The notes: generated by a model not told the origin, from the sequence alone. Counted from the first letter of the stretch, positions 21,602-33,509 are shown. The stretch is 64,000 nucleotides of DNA from Serratia symbiotica (GCA_900380265.1 LR025083.1:1364001-1428000), one strand, 5' to 3'. Program-made: numbers and translations.

Positions 21602-22229
21602 CTGTTTGTACCTTTTAATTAAAATATTGAGTAGTAAACGCACTTAAAATAATACCTTTAAGGCAGGCTGTGTTGAATATACTTAAATAAATTCATGGGT
21701 ATTGGGCGCTATTGAATCAGGGCTCTAGTTCTGTGCATAAAAACCACGCCAGTGCTCACAAATCGATAATAGTTCCATAGTTCTGTTGGGTATGATCCAC
21801 AGGCATAGTCAGACAAATCGATTTGCGAGCGGTAATACGGACAGGTCGTGTTTCATGATTGACGTGCCTCCCAGATTATTCGCCAATTATCTTGTAGAAA
21901 CTGGTATTTTCAAAGCGCCTAGCGGTCGGCAGCGAGGCATAACCAACGGCATACCTTTGATATCAAGCATCACACCGGCGGCCATATATCATGGTAATAC
22001 TCGGGCGACTATAACCATCAGCGGTAAACTGCCTGACGGTAAACCATTTCTATGTGAAGTTCTCCATCACCGACAAGCATTGCCTGAACTTCTGCTGGAT
22101 GGCCTAACAGGCCATCGCTGACGGGTTTTAATAGTTAAAGCGGACCTCAGTATAAAAGCCTCCTTCAATGCACGTTATGGATAATATTGACGTTGATAAC
22201 CAAGATAGCGTTCTCGGCGTCAGGTTTAT

Positions 22230-23330
22230 GGCAGCGGTCGCCAGATTCCCGATAGCTGGGATAAAGCGCACTGACTAGTGAATCTTTTACGGACGCAGCG
22301 AAATTAAGGATTGGCGTCGTGTCGGTATCGCATGCGGACCGAAAAAGTTGTTCATGTCGCCGGCAACGCGTTTCAACTTGAAATCAAGAAAATCGGTCAG
22401 ATGTTCATCCAGTGCCGGAAGGTCAAGCAACTCGCAATGTTGCACTACTTCCCTGATCGCTAGCAGCCGCTCGCATAACTTATCGCCCGTTTAGGCTCTC
22501 CCAGAAGGAGATGCACAGCAGTTTTTAAATCCGTCTTCCAGCTCAAAGAAGTGTTGAAGGTGCGTTAAGATTGGTATAGACGGCGCATCAGCTGCTTCAA
22601 ACACCAGCGAATAGCTGTACCCAACACATCTACTCTCTTGTAATATTCGGTGTAACTAACGACACCAAGCTGCGGATGAGCGCTTGAGTTTCCCTAGTGG
22701 CTAGCGTATAGACAATAGTCTCGGCAAGACTGGCGGCTGTCAAGTTTTACCCTAAAGATCCTTATCTTCTATGACCAGAACGTGGGGTTCAATCACCAGC
22801 ACAGAAGCATTTTATAGGTTAATTCGGCCAGCCGGGTAGGGCTTACGATGTGTTACCCAAGCCGGATTCACCGATAGCCGTGATAAAACCACATAACAAG
22901 CGGTCTGGTACAGGGCTTCGTGCACATAACGGATTTCAGGATTAAAACCATCCTCATGACCTTGCACCACGTCGTCATCATATAGGCGCGAAACAACCCG
23001 AAATTCTTTCGTAATAGGGGTTAATACCTGTTTGTAGTAACATAGTGCCCACCTCGTTGCTGGGAGGTCTGTGATTTTCCTTGCCCGGACGTGGACCGTA
23101 AAAAAAGTCGTCCGCCGCGACACCCTCCTTTGCAGCCAGATCTGATACGATCTTTTAGCACGTCATTGTCCTGTTTCTGGCATTGGTGGTAATTAACTAT
23201 CTGCGCCAGTGTCGCCTCAGAAAGATCAACCGTATAGGCCATTGCCGCTTGCGTTAGGCAATGTCATTGTGATCAGGTCTTAAGTTTCAGGATAATTGCC
23301 TTCCGTTAACCGTAACTGCCAAGTCACCAC
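22230..23330 (-). pseudogene. Transposition protein B (AAA ATPase) remnant
   Basis: B-type ATPases select target DNA and activate the transposase. Readable pieces on the minus strand: an N-terminal DNA-binding part (DLSEATLAQIVNYHQ, then KQDNDVLKDRI), then VLTPITKEF, FGLFRA, a PEIRYVHEALYQTA helix leading to a decayed Walker A in another frame (IGESGLGNT for the expected GESGxGKT), and a C-terminal part IREVVQHCELLDLPALDEHL with FLDFKLKRVAGDMNNFF. The match is to the AAA-type B proteins of B3/D3112-like phages. Frame changes between nearly every piece; inactive. Confidence 0.8.
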
Positions 23331-23399
23331 CATATCGCCCGTCTGCGCCATTTACTTATCCCTAGGGCAGCGGCCTAATGAGCAGGGATGCCGTAGGGA

Positions 23400-25030
23400 A
23401 GCGCTGGTTAGCACCGTGTAAAATTCACTGCGCTAGGTCTTTCCAGCCGCCTGAAGCACGCCGCACCTGTTGAACTGCTAAGACCGGCTTTAATCGCTCT
23501 TCAAACGCGGCGTGGTGGTGCCCCGTCGAGGGCTGCCGACATCTGTCAGATGGTATTGCGCCGTAGCCTAGGGTAATCCTTTGAAAAATTCGCGAAGTAT
23601 CGGCTATTGAGGGACAACCCTGTAGTCGTCTTTTGCTACTTCCTGCAGACAGGAACAGCTTCCAGCCCATCCTCATTCATTAATACCACCTGCATTTCAC
23701 TATCACGCCAGGGTTAAACACTATCTGTAGAGTATCGCCAACGCAACCGACAGAGACGTACCGTACACCGTATTCACTCCAAAACGACACGGCAAGACTC
23801 GCCTTGACCTAGGGCTTTCCGGGAGATTCTCTGGCCGCTTACGGCACTCGTTAACGAGCGTTGCCTTGATGAACTACTTACGGATTAATCCGTAACCAGA
23901 AGTCGATGCCAGGTCATGTAGGCACCTCGTAGGATGGCGGTACGGTTGTATTTTTACGCCATAACCCGACTAGGCGGTTCAACTCATCGATATTATCGAC
24001 TTGCACAAAGCGTAGGCGGGATTCACAGAATTTCATTCTAGAATGTCGCACAATTTTCCACTCATCCGGTGCGCGGACATTACCGGCTTTATAGCGATAA
24101 GTTGAATTCCAAGAGGTTTACACAGGTTGCACACGGCGCGCAAGACCAGCGCGCAGTCGGGGTCAGTATAAAGTATGCGTGGCACCTCAGTAAAATGTTC
24201 TGTCGTTTTTCCACCAAAGCGGTACTCGGCATAAATCCCAGGCACTGGTATGATTGGTTAGCTCACTCAAACACCAAGGCAAAGTCGTGAACAAGACGGT
24301 CGAGCTTTGCTTTGTTTAAATGAAATTATACCTTACACATCATTTGCAAGCCAGCTTCAGGAGTCGTGTGCCCTTTGTCGGGATTTTTAGATAATAAAGC
24401 ACACACGGCGACGCAATCGGGTTGCCGGACATGATTGGGATGTCGGTTTTAAACTGGATGCAAGGGAAGGTGCACCCACCTGGATAGGTATAGGCGATAA
24501 CGGTACAGCACCTCGCTAATGGCATCTTCTGACAGGAAGCCACTCTCCAGTCTCGTTAGCAATATGCCCGGCATTAATCAGGTTGTGCGCCCACAAGGCA
24601 TTAACTGCCTGCTCCAAGCTGTCAAGGTGCCCGCCGTTTTTGCGATATAAGGCCATCATCACGCCAGCTATCTGTAGGCTTCTCACGTGTCAGGGCACTG
24701 GTGCGACAAACCACCCTTGGCTTGCACGGTGGCCTTATAATACTCATTAAACCATTGTTCAACTGTCCCTGCTACCATTAAACAGCAGGGTACGACTTGT
24801 ATTAGCTGGTGACTCATAGACTGGCTTCGCCAGCTCCTTATTGGGTACGCCCATTTCCGTTGTCGTCATGCCCTTCATGGCTTTCATGATCCGCAACTCC
24901 GGCGTGTCCGTGAAGAAGCGTGCAGCGATGAAATATTTTCCATAACAGAGTCTCTTTTTATTAATGGCAATTGTGTGACCGTCAGTAAAAAGCGAATGTT
25001 GTTTTTGATGCCACTTTCCTGAACGCATAG
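23400..25030 (-). pseudogene. Phage transposase A (DDE/rve core) remnant
   Basis: The integrase-core segment is the clearest part: RILYTDPDCALV, then in shifted frames NLCKPLGIQLIAIKP and a decayed SGKVENCHDILE, matching the D...E part of the DDE domain (LYTDxGSAxxS..F..xCxxLGIxLxxHxxGNARxxGxVExxH). Downstream, SEMQVVLMNEDGLEAV and QKTTTGLSLNSRYFA fit the mu-type C-terminal beta-barrel domain. Upstream around 24560-25020, REL-like and SLEQAVNALWAHNLINAGHI pieces cover the N-terminal part. At least six frameshifts or stops; cannot transpose. Confidence 0.8.
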
Positions 25031-25035
25031 ATTGC

Positions 25036-25350
25036 TCATGATCTCTTCAATGCCCTGTTTGGTTTTACGCACTTCCCCTCATCAGCCTGGCAGTGACCAC
25101 TTAGTTGCATGGATACGCAATTGTAGTTAAAGCCGTTTGTTTTATCCCATGCCTTATATATGGATAGTGCTGGTAGTGTGGTCATAAAAACAGCGTTTAA
25201 AGTCGACCTGGTGATATAGGGATATTGGTTTGTTTCCATCATAAAAGTTAAAATAACTATACAGTTATGCTCAAAATTATGTAGATTTTTACATATTCTT
25301 TATCATGATCAAACATCATGCCTTATCGATCTAATAGGAGCCCTTGATAG
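25036..25350. promoter_or_regulatory. Divergent early/repressor control region of the prophage
   Basis: The transposition operon runs left from here and the next frames run right, so the phage switch region should lie about 25243-25345. The minus-strand frame 25242-25036 (MMETNQYPYITRSTLNAVF) may be the first small early gene. On the right, TAATAGGAGCCC precedes a TTG-started frame at 25344 that could be the old repressor, but no helix-turn-helix could be shown in it. AT-rich centre suits promoters; exact boxes not assigned. Confidence 0.35.
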
Positions 25351-26300
25351 AAAGAAAGCCACAACCACTCTATCTATGGATATGTCGCTCAATATCACGA
25401 TTACTGGAAGGGCGGTCAATTGCATACTCTAGTAAAATTGCAGAAACAACGCCAAACAGGAAGTGTTGGTACGCTTTTTGGAATAGGCTTCCCTATGAGC
25501 GGGATAAGATTATCTATAAGGCACACCTCTGTATAGAACACAGTGCCGAAGCCATGTTAGAGGCGAAGAAGCGTTTATTAATTTAAAAACAATGAAGCAC
25601 GAGGAGAGTTTGCGAACCTAGTACAAGATAAACTGGGTATACTTAAACAACTAACTATCGCCTAGTACAGGCAGCAATGACATTTTATCACCTAAACCGA
25701 ACTCTTCATGTCCAGCGCTGAGAATGCTAAGACAACCAAGCTCTTTAAACTAATGACAGAAGACGAAAAAGACATCGCCACATTTTCCGGAGGCGGTACC
25801 ATCTCTGGCCTGACGTCAGACGATACTGGAAGAATATCAGTACGAAAATGACGAGCGGCATTGCGTAAAGGCGAGGCCACGTTCAAAAGAAGCCAATCGC
25901 TGGTGGCACAAAAAAAGAAGAAGTTGCAATAATTAAACCAGCCAATAACCGATAAAACCTTTTCTTCTACCTCGAGCGATAAGCAGACTTTTCTCGATAC
26001 CCGTCGTTCGGGACTCAGTCAGGGAAGCGTCGCCGATCGGTGTAGTGTTAAAACTGACCCAGTACAATTATGGAAACAGCGAGCGACATCCTGACACTGC
26101 TTATCTGGTAACCGCTAAAATTAGGTTTAATGTTAATTGCTTAATTATAGGGGAGGGCAGCGATAAAACTAGTGCGATCAACGTGATCCAAAATGAAAAG
26201 AAGGGAAGCGTCAACCGTGTTCCGACATGTTCCCGGTGCAACCCGCTGAGTAGATCAACATACCCTGATGACGATCATAGAGAAAAATCCGCCCTCAGCC
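25344..26300 (+). pseudogene. Unidentified phage gene(s), possibly repressor region
   Basis: Short plus-strand frames only (IERKPQPLYLWICRSISRLL to about 25586, then scattered pieces). A segment near 25985-26080 reads KQTFLDTRRSGLSQGSVADR, which resembles the helix-turn-helix of Xre-type repressors, but this is weak. Function not assigned. Confidence 0.3.
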
Positions 26301-27040
26301 ACACCCAATCACCCTTCGATAACTACGAAGAGTGATTGACCTTGATAATCAGCGCACATCGTTGTGTGCCTGATTGCTGTTTAGAATATAACGAGTAGGG
26401 TGCTCTGCACCCTACTCTGACAGACCTCTCGTAGACCGAAATAATCATCATCCTGCCAGGTGTTACCCACACACACCCGGTGCATTTTGTTCCAAACCAA
26501 AAGCCACCCATAGCCTCAGTCCTAATAGGCGGGGCAGTCAACTGGCTATGCGGACGGTCATAACGGGCAATGCAACTTGTTACTCAAATGTTTCAAGGGT
26601 GATGCGTGATACTCCTAGATGAGGCAAGGACAGTGTTTCTTGCATGCACAACAGATTTAGACGTATCACAGTGGTAGTGGTCACGCCAAAGGTGTGCTCT
26701 GCCACTGTGCCGCTGAACGCCTGTTGCCAGGTAATAGAACCGGTCGGCGCGCTCGGTATTGGTTAAGGTCTAGGTCGAGTTGATTTTTAGCTATGGATAT
26801 ATACCCCTGCTAACCAAAGCCCATTTCTAAGTGCACGCAGACTCTTTTAGATAGCGTTTCAATACCCGATAGAAATTAGCCAGCTCACAGTTGATATTAT
26901 TCATCACTTCCGCCTTGCTGGATAACTTTATAAAGAAGAGCGCCGACACGCCACAAATAGCTCCACGTAGAAGATGTTCGCCAAGACGCGCGGCAAAATC
27001 TATTGGCCAGTCGCTATTTACCGCATATCTCAGATACTTT
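26300..27040 (-). pseudogene. DNA adenine methylase (Dam/D12 class) remnant
   Basis: Type-II-like N6-adenine methyltransferase, a common accessory gene of Mu-like phages. The minus strand reads IDFAARLGEHLLRGAICG, then VSALFFIKLSSKAEVMNNIN and CELANFYRVLKRY, then KWALVSRGIYP, TNTERADRFYYLATG and, through further frameshifts, a CIARYDRP segment. This tracks the D12-class order: CYVEPFxGGAAxxFxK, EVxNDINGELVNFYRVxK, RAARFYYLxK, then the expected DPPY region, which is damaged. Oriented against the flanking late genes. Confidence 0.75.
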
Positions 27041-27328
27041 CGGTGAAACCTTACTGCATTGTCTGTAAGCCTTTTCCACTAATGATATTAATCTAGACTT
27101 TCCCTATTCTTAAGAATAGACAGTGCCCGGTTGCCTCACAGATGTGGTCTGTGTGTTGACGGCTCGTGCGATGCTCTTACACCGTGCAGGTCCACGCTTT
27201 TTGCTTATATTGTCGGGCTAATGACTGCATTCCCCACTTAACCCAGTTAGCCACTTCCCACTAGTAAACCACCTTAAAGCGTTTATCGCCTTACTTTGTG
27301 ACACGCTCTGCCTAATTTTATTGAGAGA

Positions 27329-27710
27329 GTGATGAAAATGCAAACATCAACCTGGCCCTTTAAACCCGGGCCTAACCGGCTAGTTACTAACCGCTGCCTG
27401 TCTGTTTCTGGTAATTGGCCTGGCCTCACACCGCAACAATTGCCGCAGGCACTCTACACACTAGCCTTAATCACCCTATCGGCACTGAGCGGTTACAGGC
27501 TTGACCGTTCGCTGTTTTAGAAGGCCCGATCCGAGCAATACCTGCACCATGACCATTCGAAGGTCGCGAAGGTCCATAATCTAGTGCAGATTATCACCAG
27601 TATTGCCGCTGTGCAACTGCTCCGAGCGACTATAGTGACCGATGTTTACCTTAGCATGGCAATAGGTGTCACGATAAACTACTATCAGCGGCACTAAGGC
27701 GAGCTAAATA
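27329..27710 (+). pseudogene. Membrane protein remnant in the lysis region
   Basis: Reads MMKMQTSTWPFKPGPNRLV, a hydrophobic stretch TLALITLSALSGYRLDRSLF, stop, then YLHHDHSKVAKVHNLVQIIT with a second hydrophobic stretch. Placement just before the lysozyme and the two hydrophobic segments suggest a holin-like or other lysis-region membrane protein; family not recognised. Confidence 0.35.
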
Positions 27711-27769
27711 ACTGTTGTTCCTTGGCTGATAGTGCTCCTTTGTGGCGATGTTTATTCTAATACCGCACG

Positions 27770-28270
27770 TCATCCAAAAGCAGCACTCCCGTGCCGAGCT
27801 GGCCTAATCCGCAACGCTCGTCTGGTATGAGCCTCAATGCGCCAGCGGCGAATTTACTGCGCAGATTGAGAAGGAAGTGGTTGGAAGCCAACAATCACCA
27901 ATCGCATCGTCGCGCATTATTAGCACTTTATGCCACCACACAACATGGATTGGGACATTAGTCCCAGACCGGTCGGCCAAGCGCAACTCAATCCCAACTT
28001 GAGTTTCATGCGGTGGTGAGTTTTGATCACTGGCTCTGGCACCGCCTATCAGCGGTGAATTCGTGTGAGCACATGGCGATAACCCCTTTCGGCCTACCAT
28101 GTTCGCCTGGGCTGGGTACAGCACGACCGCCGCCTGGCGGGAGAGCCGGTTACGATAGCAGCCGTTTCTTGACAACATTGTGCGAGTGAATGTCGGCCCT
28201 CGCATGAGCTTAACACGAGAATCGTCATTCTTCATGCCGCATTTTCTCGCCTAACCCACTTTCTAAACTG
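27770..28270 (+). pseudogene. Phage lytic transglycosylase (SLT) remnant
   Basis: Pieces in alternating frames: VWYEP then FTAQIEKE with WKPTITNRI (matching AAQIHQESxWxPxAxSxVGAxGLAQFMP), then NPNLSFHAVVSFDHWLWHRL and a decayed SAYNGGLGWVQRDRRLAGE (here LGWVQHDRRLAGEP). This is the SLT endolysin typical of transposable phages, which degrades peptidoglycan at lysis. Stops and frameshifts abolish it. Confidence 0.75.
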
Positions 28271-28279
28271 GGCAGGAAA

Positions 28280-28890
28280 AGCTGTGCTTAGTGCAGTCAG
28301 CCTGAAAGCCTCGGCGTGCTACTGGGTGATAGCCTTCTGCGATGCATCTAGTGGCACGGCCACACGCAAAGCATCAATCGCTCAACAAAGCGTAGCGGGG
28401 TACCAATCAGTTAGCTGCGTGAATTGTTTGCTGACTAGGGAAACAGCGAGCCGAACAGGCAGCGCAAACCCTAAACACCTGAAGCAACGTTTTCCCATCA
28501 GTTTCAGGTATCCCATCAGGCCGCACAGAACCACCTGACGCGTATTAAATAGCTTCGCACTCAAACTCAACAATTAACAAAGCAGATCAATAATGTTATC
28601 CGATGTTGTCAAAAGGACAAGGCCACCCCATGCCTTGTCCTGCGTATCTACTCGTGACTTCATGCAGCACTACAACAGCGCCATCGGTGTGTCCAATACA
28701 ATGATTTAGGCACTGCCGCCGCTCCCAGCTGAGCTTGCAACACGACAAGCTCACTGTGCCGCTAATGAGCAACTCAGCCAGCCCGGTCACCGCGCGATAT
28801 CCTCTCAAACATCGCCGACAATGGCAGCAGCATCTGGTCTGGCGGGTGCAGGTAAAACTGGCTACTGGATTATATTGAAGGGTTAACACC
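28280..28890 (+). pseudogene. Unidentified small phage genes between lysozyme and DUF2730
   Basis: An open frame from 28284 to 28538 (MLSAVSLKASACYWVIAF) appears to include the C-terminal side of the lysis region. The segment 28640-28870 has short frames (RDFMQHYNSAIGVSNTMI) but no recognised family. In related phages this space holds Rz-like and zinc-finger proteins. Confidence 0.3.
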
Positions 28891-28891
28891 A

Positions 28892-29180
28892 TGCCATTAC
28901 AGGTCGATCTTGGGGTACTGGTGGGTTATCTGTTTAGCTGGCTGCCTTCTCTCAGCGTTAGCCCGCCGATGGATCAGGGAGGCAGGGGACCGCCGGGTTA
29001 AGCGACTTTCTTCGCTACAGCGGTTAATGCGCGACGGGACGACCAAGGGACCCCTTCAACGTGAGGCCTTGTAGTGCAAAGTGCAGTTGCCAGCGCGTTA
29101 TGTCCGGCTCGGCGAATTTATGCATTATCAGCGGGGATGGAGGCGCAGGTTAACGCGATTTACCAGAATCTGTAAACCAT
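28892..29180 (+). pseudogene. DUF2730-like phage protein remnant
   Basis: Starts MPLQVDLGVLVGYLFSWL, one N-terminal membrane helix, then in other frames ARRWIREG, SLQRLMRDGTTKGPLQRE and a terminal GMEAQVNAIYQNL. Small membrane-anchored proteins with a coiled-coil tail of the DUF2730 type occupy this position just before the terminase genes in Mu-like phages. Confidence 0.5.
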
Positions 29181-29209
29181 ACAACTGCATTAGATGTTAA
29201 AAGAATAAG

Positions 29210-29560
29210 AATGATAGATACCGAGCAGGCGCGCGACGAAGGACTGCACTAGGGGTTATACTGCAGGTGGTCAACAAATCACGGCCCTGTCTGGCCAATG
29301 ATTACTGCTGTTGGATGGGGATCATTCGCTTTAGCCGGACATACATATTAGATCTGCAAAAGTCACTGTTCATTGAGGCTTAACTCTGGTTCGCCTGACC
29401 TGACGCCGCACGTTCATGGCCTACCACGCTAACGCTGGAAGGGTCACTCTGGTGAAATACATTACCGACAATATCCCGACATTGCCCGCCGGCCAAGTGT
29501 TGGAGGGAGTGACGATAGCACCGCCAAGTCATATCAAGATTTGTCCAATATCAGTGCGTG
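29210..29560 (+). pseudogene. Winged-helix phage protein remnant
   Basis: Starts MIDTEQARDEG, then ILQVVNKSRP, and in other frames DITYLDLQKSLHYLEA and LTLEGVTLVKYITDNIPTLP. The pattern (short helices, then a beta-wing ending in LTxxGxDxVxxT) fits the small winged-helix protein that precedes the small terminase in B3/D3112-like phages. Function in the phage is unknown to me. Confidence 0.5.
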
Positions 29561-30060
29561 AATGACTCGACCTGCCGGTAATAGGCGCAATTCAGTGGCT
29601 GCCGGGAGTTAGAGATCTTGCTGCGGGATAAATGGTGCAGCATCTATCGACGCAGATCCCCGCTACGGGTAAAGGTGCAACGCCGCTTTGAAACCATTTG
29701 TGAAACCACCGAGATGCGCGCGTTATTCCCGAAGGGGACAAGACGATCACGACAAACACTCGGAGAGGATTATCACCACCATTCAAGCCGATATCCTGAC
29801 GGCGCTCATCGATGCGTTAGGCCAGTGATCAGGGGTGGACCAGTAGAGGACGCCTCCCTATTAGCGTAGTGGGTCATAGCATTGCTACCCTGACTCGCTC
29901 GTTAGTGAGCCTCAACCGCTATCGGGCGGGATGCACGAGAAAATCGCCGCCCGTATTCATGGGCTGAAACAGGAAGCGCAGCGGGAAGGGTACAGCACAT
30001 GTCAGTCTGGATGCGCTGAGGCGGGTGCGTGAAGAAATTTACGAGATTATCACATGAGCA
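29560..30060 (+). pseudogene. Terminase small subunit (DUF3486) remnant
   Basis: Pieces include ELLRDKWCSIYRRRS, a decayed RIITTIQADILTALIDALGQ, LNRYRAGMHEKIAARIHGLK and VREEIYEIIT at the C-terminus. DUF3486 proteins are the putative small terminase of Mu-like phages and lie immediately before the large terminase, as here. Confidence 0.65.
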
Positions 30061-31450
30061 AAATATCGAACTATACCCTTACCAGCATCGCTGGCTACTT
30101 AATCGGCGCGCTTTAAATCGGCCACTTTATCCGTCAGACAGGTAAAGCCTATTACCACACGCTGGCACTTCTTAACGACTGCCTTGAGACCGAGTCCCGT
30201 GGCAGTGTAGCCCGCTAGGTCATTCTCTCTCACGGTGAACGACAGGCCAAAACGGCGATGAAAGGAGGTGTCAAAACGCATTGCCGGGGTTGCGGGCTAC
30301 CCATCCGTGAAATAGAAGCAGTGTGAAAGGGAGGCAGCGAGCCTGACACGATGGTAGAGTTAGTGCTTCCGGGTGGCTCGCGTATTGCCGAACTCCCAGA
30401 GAACCCGGATTCGGCGCACGGCCTTGTCACCAATGTGTTTCTCAAGCATGTGCCTTTCATTCCGACTCCATAAATCTCGATGACGCTATTTTGTGATATC
30501 GAACAATCACAAGCTGCACGCCACCCCCATCAGCATCCATAGGAAACAAATTCTATGCACTGATGACTGGTTCGTTATTAGATGCCGTCTGGTCCTGACA
30601 TCTGTCGGATACCTACCAGACGGTCCGTGAATGGCAACCGCGCGATATTGTCAAAATGCCTATTTCCTAACCGGTGATGACGTATGTGTGAAGGGCTGAA
30701 CTTAAATGAGTGGATAAAGCAGCAAGCTCGCTCGTCTATGCGATGATGGATGCCGTAGCACACAACTTGGCAGGTATCCCCAAGCACCATGTTGATGACC
30801 CTACTTCGTCGGGGTTGATATCGATACCCGTCATAACCTGTTTTTGATTTTGGTGATATGTGCTGGACGCGCGACATCATCACAGGCAAGCGGTTCGCCT
30901 TTGGCGAGCAGGGTTCGCTGCTCGATGGGGTCTTTCCCGCTACCTGGAAGCGCTGTGCTGCACTAACCAGACCAGCATTTACGGAAAGCCAGTGAAAATG
31001 CAAACACCGTTATAGTCCCTATCGCGTCGAGGAGTGGTGTGTACCGCCGCCAATAAACTCACGCTGGCCACGCGCGGAGAAACAATCTTTAAACACCGCT
31101 GATTCCGTATGCCGCAAGGTGATAAGAATTGAGGGACTGGCCTGCATAAGTTAACGCCTGTAACTAGACCAAACGGTACCCGCCTTTGTGACCGATGCCG
31201 ATGCCAGTAGCCATGTCAACCCCACCTGACCTATTTCTGGCGCTCAATGCTACCAATAACGCAAACGGGCCCGGACGTGTTGACTCCTCTGCCAGGCAGG
31301 CTAACCGATTGGTAGAGCGTACTAATGGCACAATAACTCTATGTGACGCCGACCACATTTGTCACCTTCGCCAACCTGCATCAGCCACTAATGCGCACCC
31401 TTTCCTCATGCGAGCGAAGCCGGCAGGCGTTCTAAGAGTTACCCGGTAGC
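30060..31450 (+). pseudogene. Terminase large subunit remnant (Mu gp28 type)
   Basis: Packaging motor ATPase/nuclease. Clear pieces: MVELVLPGGSRIAELPENPD (30351-30410), NKFYALMTGSLLDAVWS, SDTYQTVREWQPRDIV, FVGVDIDTRHNLF, a decayed RDIITGKRFAFGEQGSLLDG, and LHKLTPVTRPNGTR followed by YFWRSMLP. These follow the order ATPase, then RNase H-like nuclease domain (GVDxGRxHD). The gene is broken by many stops. Best-preserved marker of the phage type along with the portal. Confidence 0.8.
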
Positions 31451-32490
31451 TCCCTACCCCGTTTTTAATTCTTACAGCTCTGGGCCCGACATCATCGACT
31501 ACTGTGCACTTCTTACTGAACCGCTGTTTGAAGCAGAATCCGCCACCATAAATTAGCGATCAAGATGTTGGGCGGGGACTCATGCCATTATGCCGACAAG
31601 GAGTGGGGGTTTCTCTGTGATGTGATAGAGGTTAGGATATCGACCGTATTATTTGCGATCTGCTGGATGCGGCCTTCTTTGGGTTCCATCTTACTAAACT
31701 GACCTGGGTTAAACGTCACGACCGCCTGCTGATTAATAATATTGTCGGTAAGCCACCGGGGTGATTTGGCTTTGATGACAGCACCCAGCTGGGCTTCCTC
31801 TCCAAACTAGCCAGGATGGCCTGTGAATTGTTGCTACCACGCAAGCTTGTCGTGCAATATAGAACGCCACCTTTGATACACCCTACGGCTTTTCTGCTTT
31901 TCGATGTGCCTCTGGACAGTAGCCTGTTCAAAGATAGGGCCGTTTCTGGATGTGCTTTACCGAGCAGTACCAGCTCCTAACTGATTAGCCAACACCCACG
32001 CGGCACCGCCAATGCGAACATCAAACTGCTGCTCGATTCGCTCAACAAGATGGCGGAAGACGAGGTAGCGGTGATTTCCAATGACTTCACGCTGAAATTA
32101 TTGAATCCGAAGGAAGGCGTATCTAGCGACATCTGTCGCCAGCTGATTGAACTGCCGGACTCTAAAATCGTCACTGCCCTGCAGGGACAAACTAGACCAC
32201 CGCCGAAGCAGATACCATGCACGCCTCGACGCAGCCCGGACTACCAATCATCGCCGATATCCGTGATGACCATGCATCCGCGCTGATAAGTACCATCAAT
32301 CAGATACTGCAGTTTCTGGTGAGAGCTTCACTTCATTGAAAAACCAATGCCTTCATGGTGTGTGGACACAATAGACCATTGACGAGACGCAGACCGACAC
32401 CACCGGCTGATAGAGGATGAACTGGAGCATGCAGTGAAGAGTCTGATAACAAGCGAGCAACTCGATTAGGCTATAAAGCCGATACTGTAT
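31450..32490 (+). pseudogene. Portal protein (DUF935, Mu gp29 type) remnant
   Basis: Frames give DIDRIICDLLDAAFFGFHLT, LTWVKRHDRLLINNIVGKPP, FGFDDSTQLGFLSKLA, LLLPRKLVVQY, ANIKLLLDSLNKMAEDEVAV and VTALQGQT, then in another frame a TTEADTMHASTQPGLPIIAD segment. This is the DUF935 portal order, including the QTxTTEA...ST signature near the C-terminus. Portal oligomers form the DNA channel of the head. Confidence 0.8.
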
Positions 32491-33490
32491 ACGCTGTTTG
32501 CCGAAATCGAGCAGGGCCAGTCTCCCCAGACATGAATGGGATACTGGCAGGCATGTATCCGAGTATGCGACTCACCGTCTGGCGGCGCACCTGGCGCGGA
32601 TTTTATTTGTGGCGAAAATCGCCGGAAGGATCAATGCTTATCAATGGCGACATTGTCATCTGTTTGGCCTGAGGCCTGCACGCGCCATTTCCTACCTCAA
32701 ACCAAGAGCTATCGCATCACCTGGGATTGGAGGCGATGTGGAAGGAACCGCATACACAAGCCTTTACCACCGAAAGTGAAGCGCCTCGATATTCTAGAAG
32801 ATATCCGCCAGCCACTGGAACAAGCCCTGTCGGAAGGCAAGGCCCCGCAGTGGTTTAAAACGGACGTGGCCGGTGCTGTAGGCTAAGGGTAGTGGAGAAC
32901 CCAACACCACCGATCCATCACAGAAAAGACGAGAACCGTCCAGAAAGCGGTGCATGGCGGGTAAAGACGATTTATGATACAAATTTCTCCCTGTTCTACA
33001 GAACAATACGCTGGGCCGAGTGGCAAGCCAATATCGATGATCGCCCTTACTGGATATACGTCGCTATCGGTGATAATTGCACGCGCAAAATCATCTGCCA
33101 CTACATGGATTGGTTTCCCGGGCGGATAATCCGTTCTGGCAGACTTTCTGTCTCCCAAGACTATCGCTGGCAGTGCAGCGTGATGGCTCTCTCCGCCGAC
33201 GGCGTTCATCAGCGCTAACTGACGAGGGTGCAGCAGCTGGTTGACTGGAGTATACGACTAGATTGGTCTCTGAAAACCAGGAAATGAAGCCGGTGACACA
33301 CTTTATTTACCATCCGGTAAAACCATCAGTCTAGATGTCGGCTTTTCCTATACACCGACGTGCTCACGAGCCTGACATCGCCACTACGAAAGCCCGCTTC
33401 CTGCAATGGCGCGTCAACAGTGGCGATGGCTATCATAAAAGCCCTGGTGCACATTCAGATTAACGCATCCAGCTGGCAAAGGGCTATGCC
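32490..33490 (+). pseudogene. Head morphogenesis protein (Mu gp30/F type) remnant
   Basis: Includes FTTESEA-type segment, DILEDIRQPLEQALSEGKAP, then the diagnostic WRVKTIYDTNFSLFYRTIRW-AEWQANIDDRPYWIYVAIGD block in a frame open from 32892 to 33218. This is the SPP1 gp7/Mu gp30 minor head protein signature (WRxxxIYxTNxxxAYxAGRW..Q......P.W.Y.A.GD..TRP.H), with R and P residues of the TRPEH element lost (TRKIICH). A C-terminal GFSYTP-like piece follows. Confidence 0.75.
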
Positions 33491-33509
33491 ACCGAAGCCG
33501 CGACAGGAA

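Noticed and set aside
21786-22121. 111-codon plus-strand frame between B and gam remnants
   Set aside because: Opposite to the early operon and without motifs; probably chance in GC-richer DNA.
30578-31003. 141-codon minus-strand frame in the prophage
   Set aside because: Antisense to the large-terminase remnant, whose plus-strand pieces match the family; the minus frame has no motif.
32883-33209. 108-codon minus-strand frame
   Set aside because: Antisense to the gp30-like block, which carries the diagnostic residues on the plus strand.
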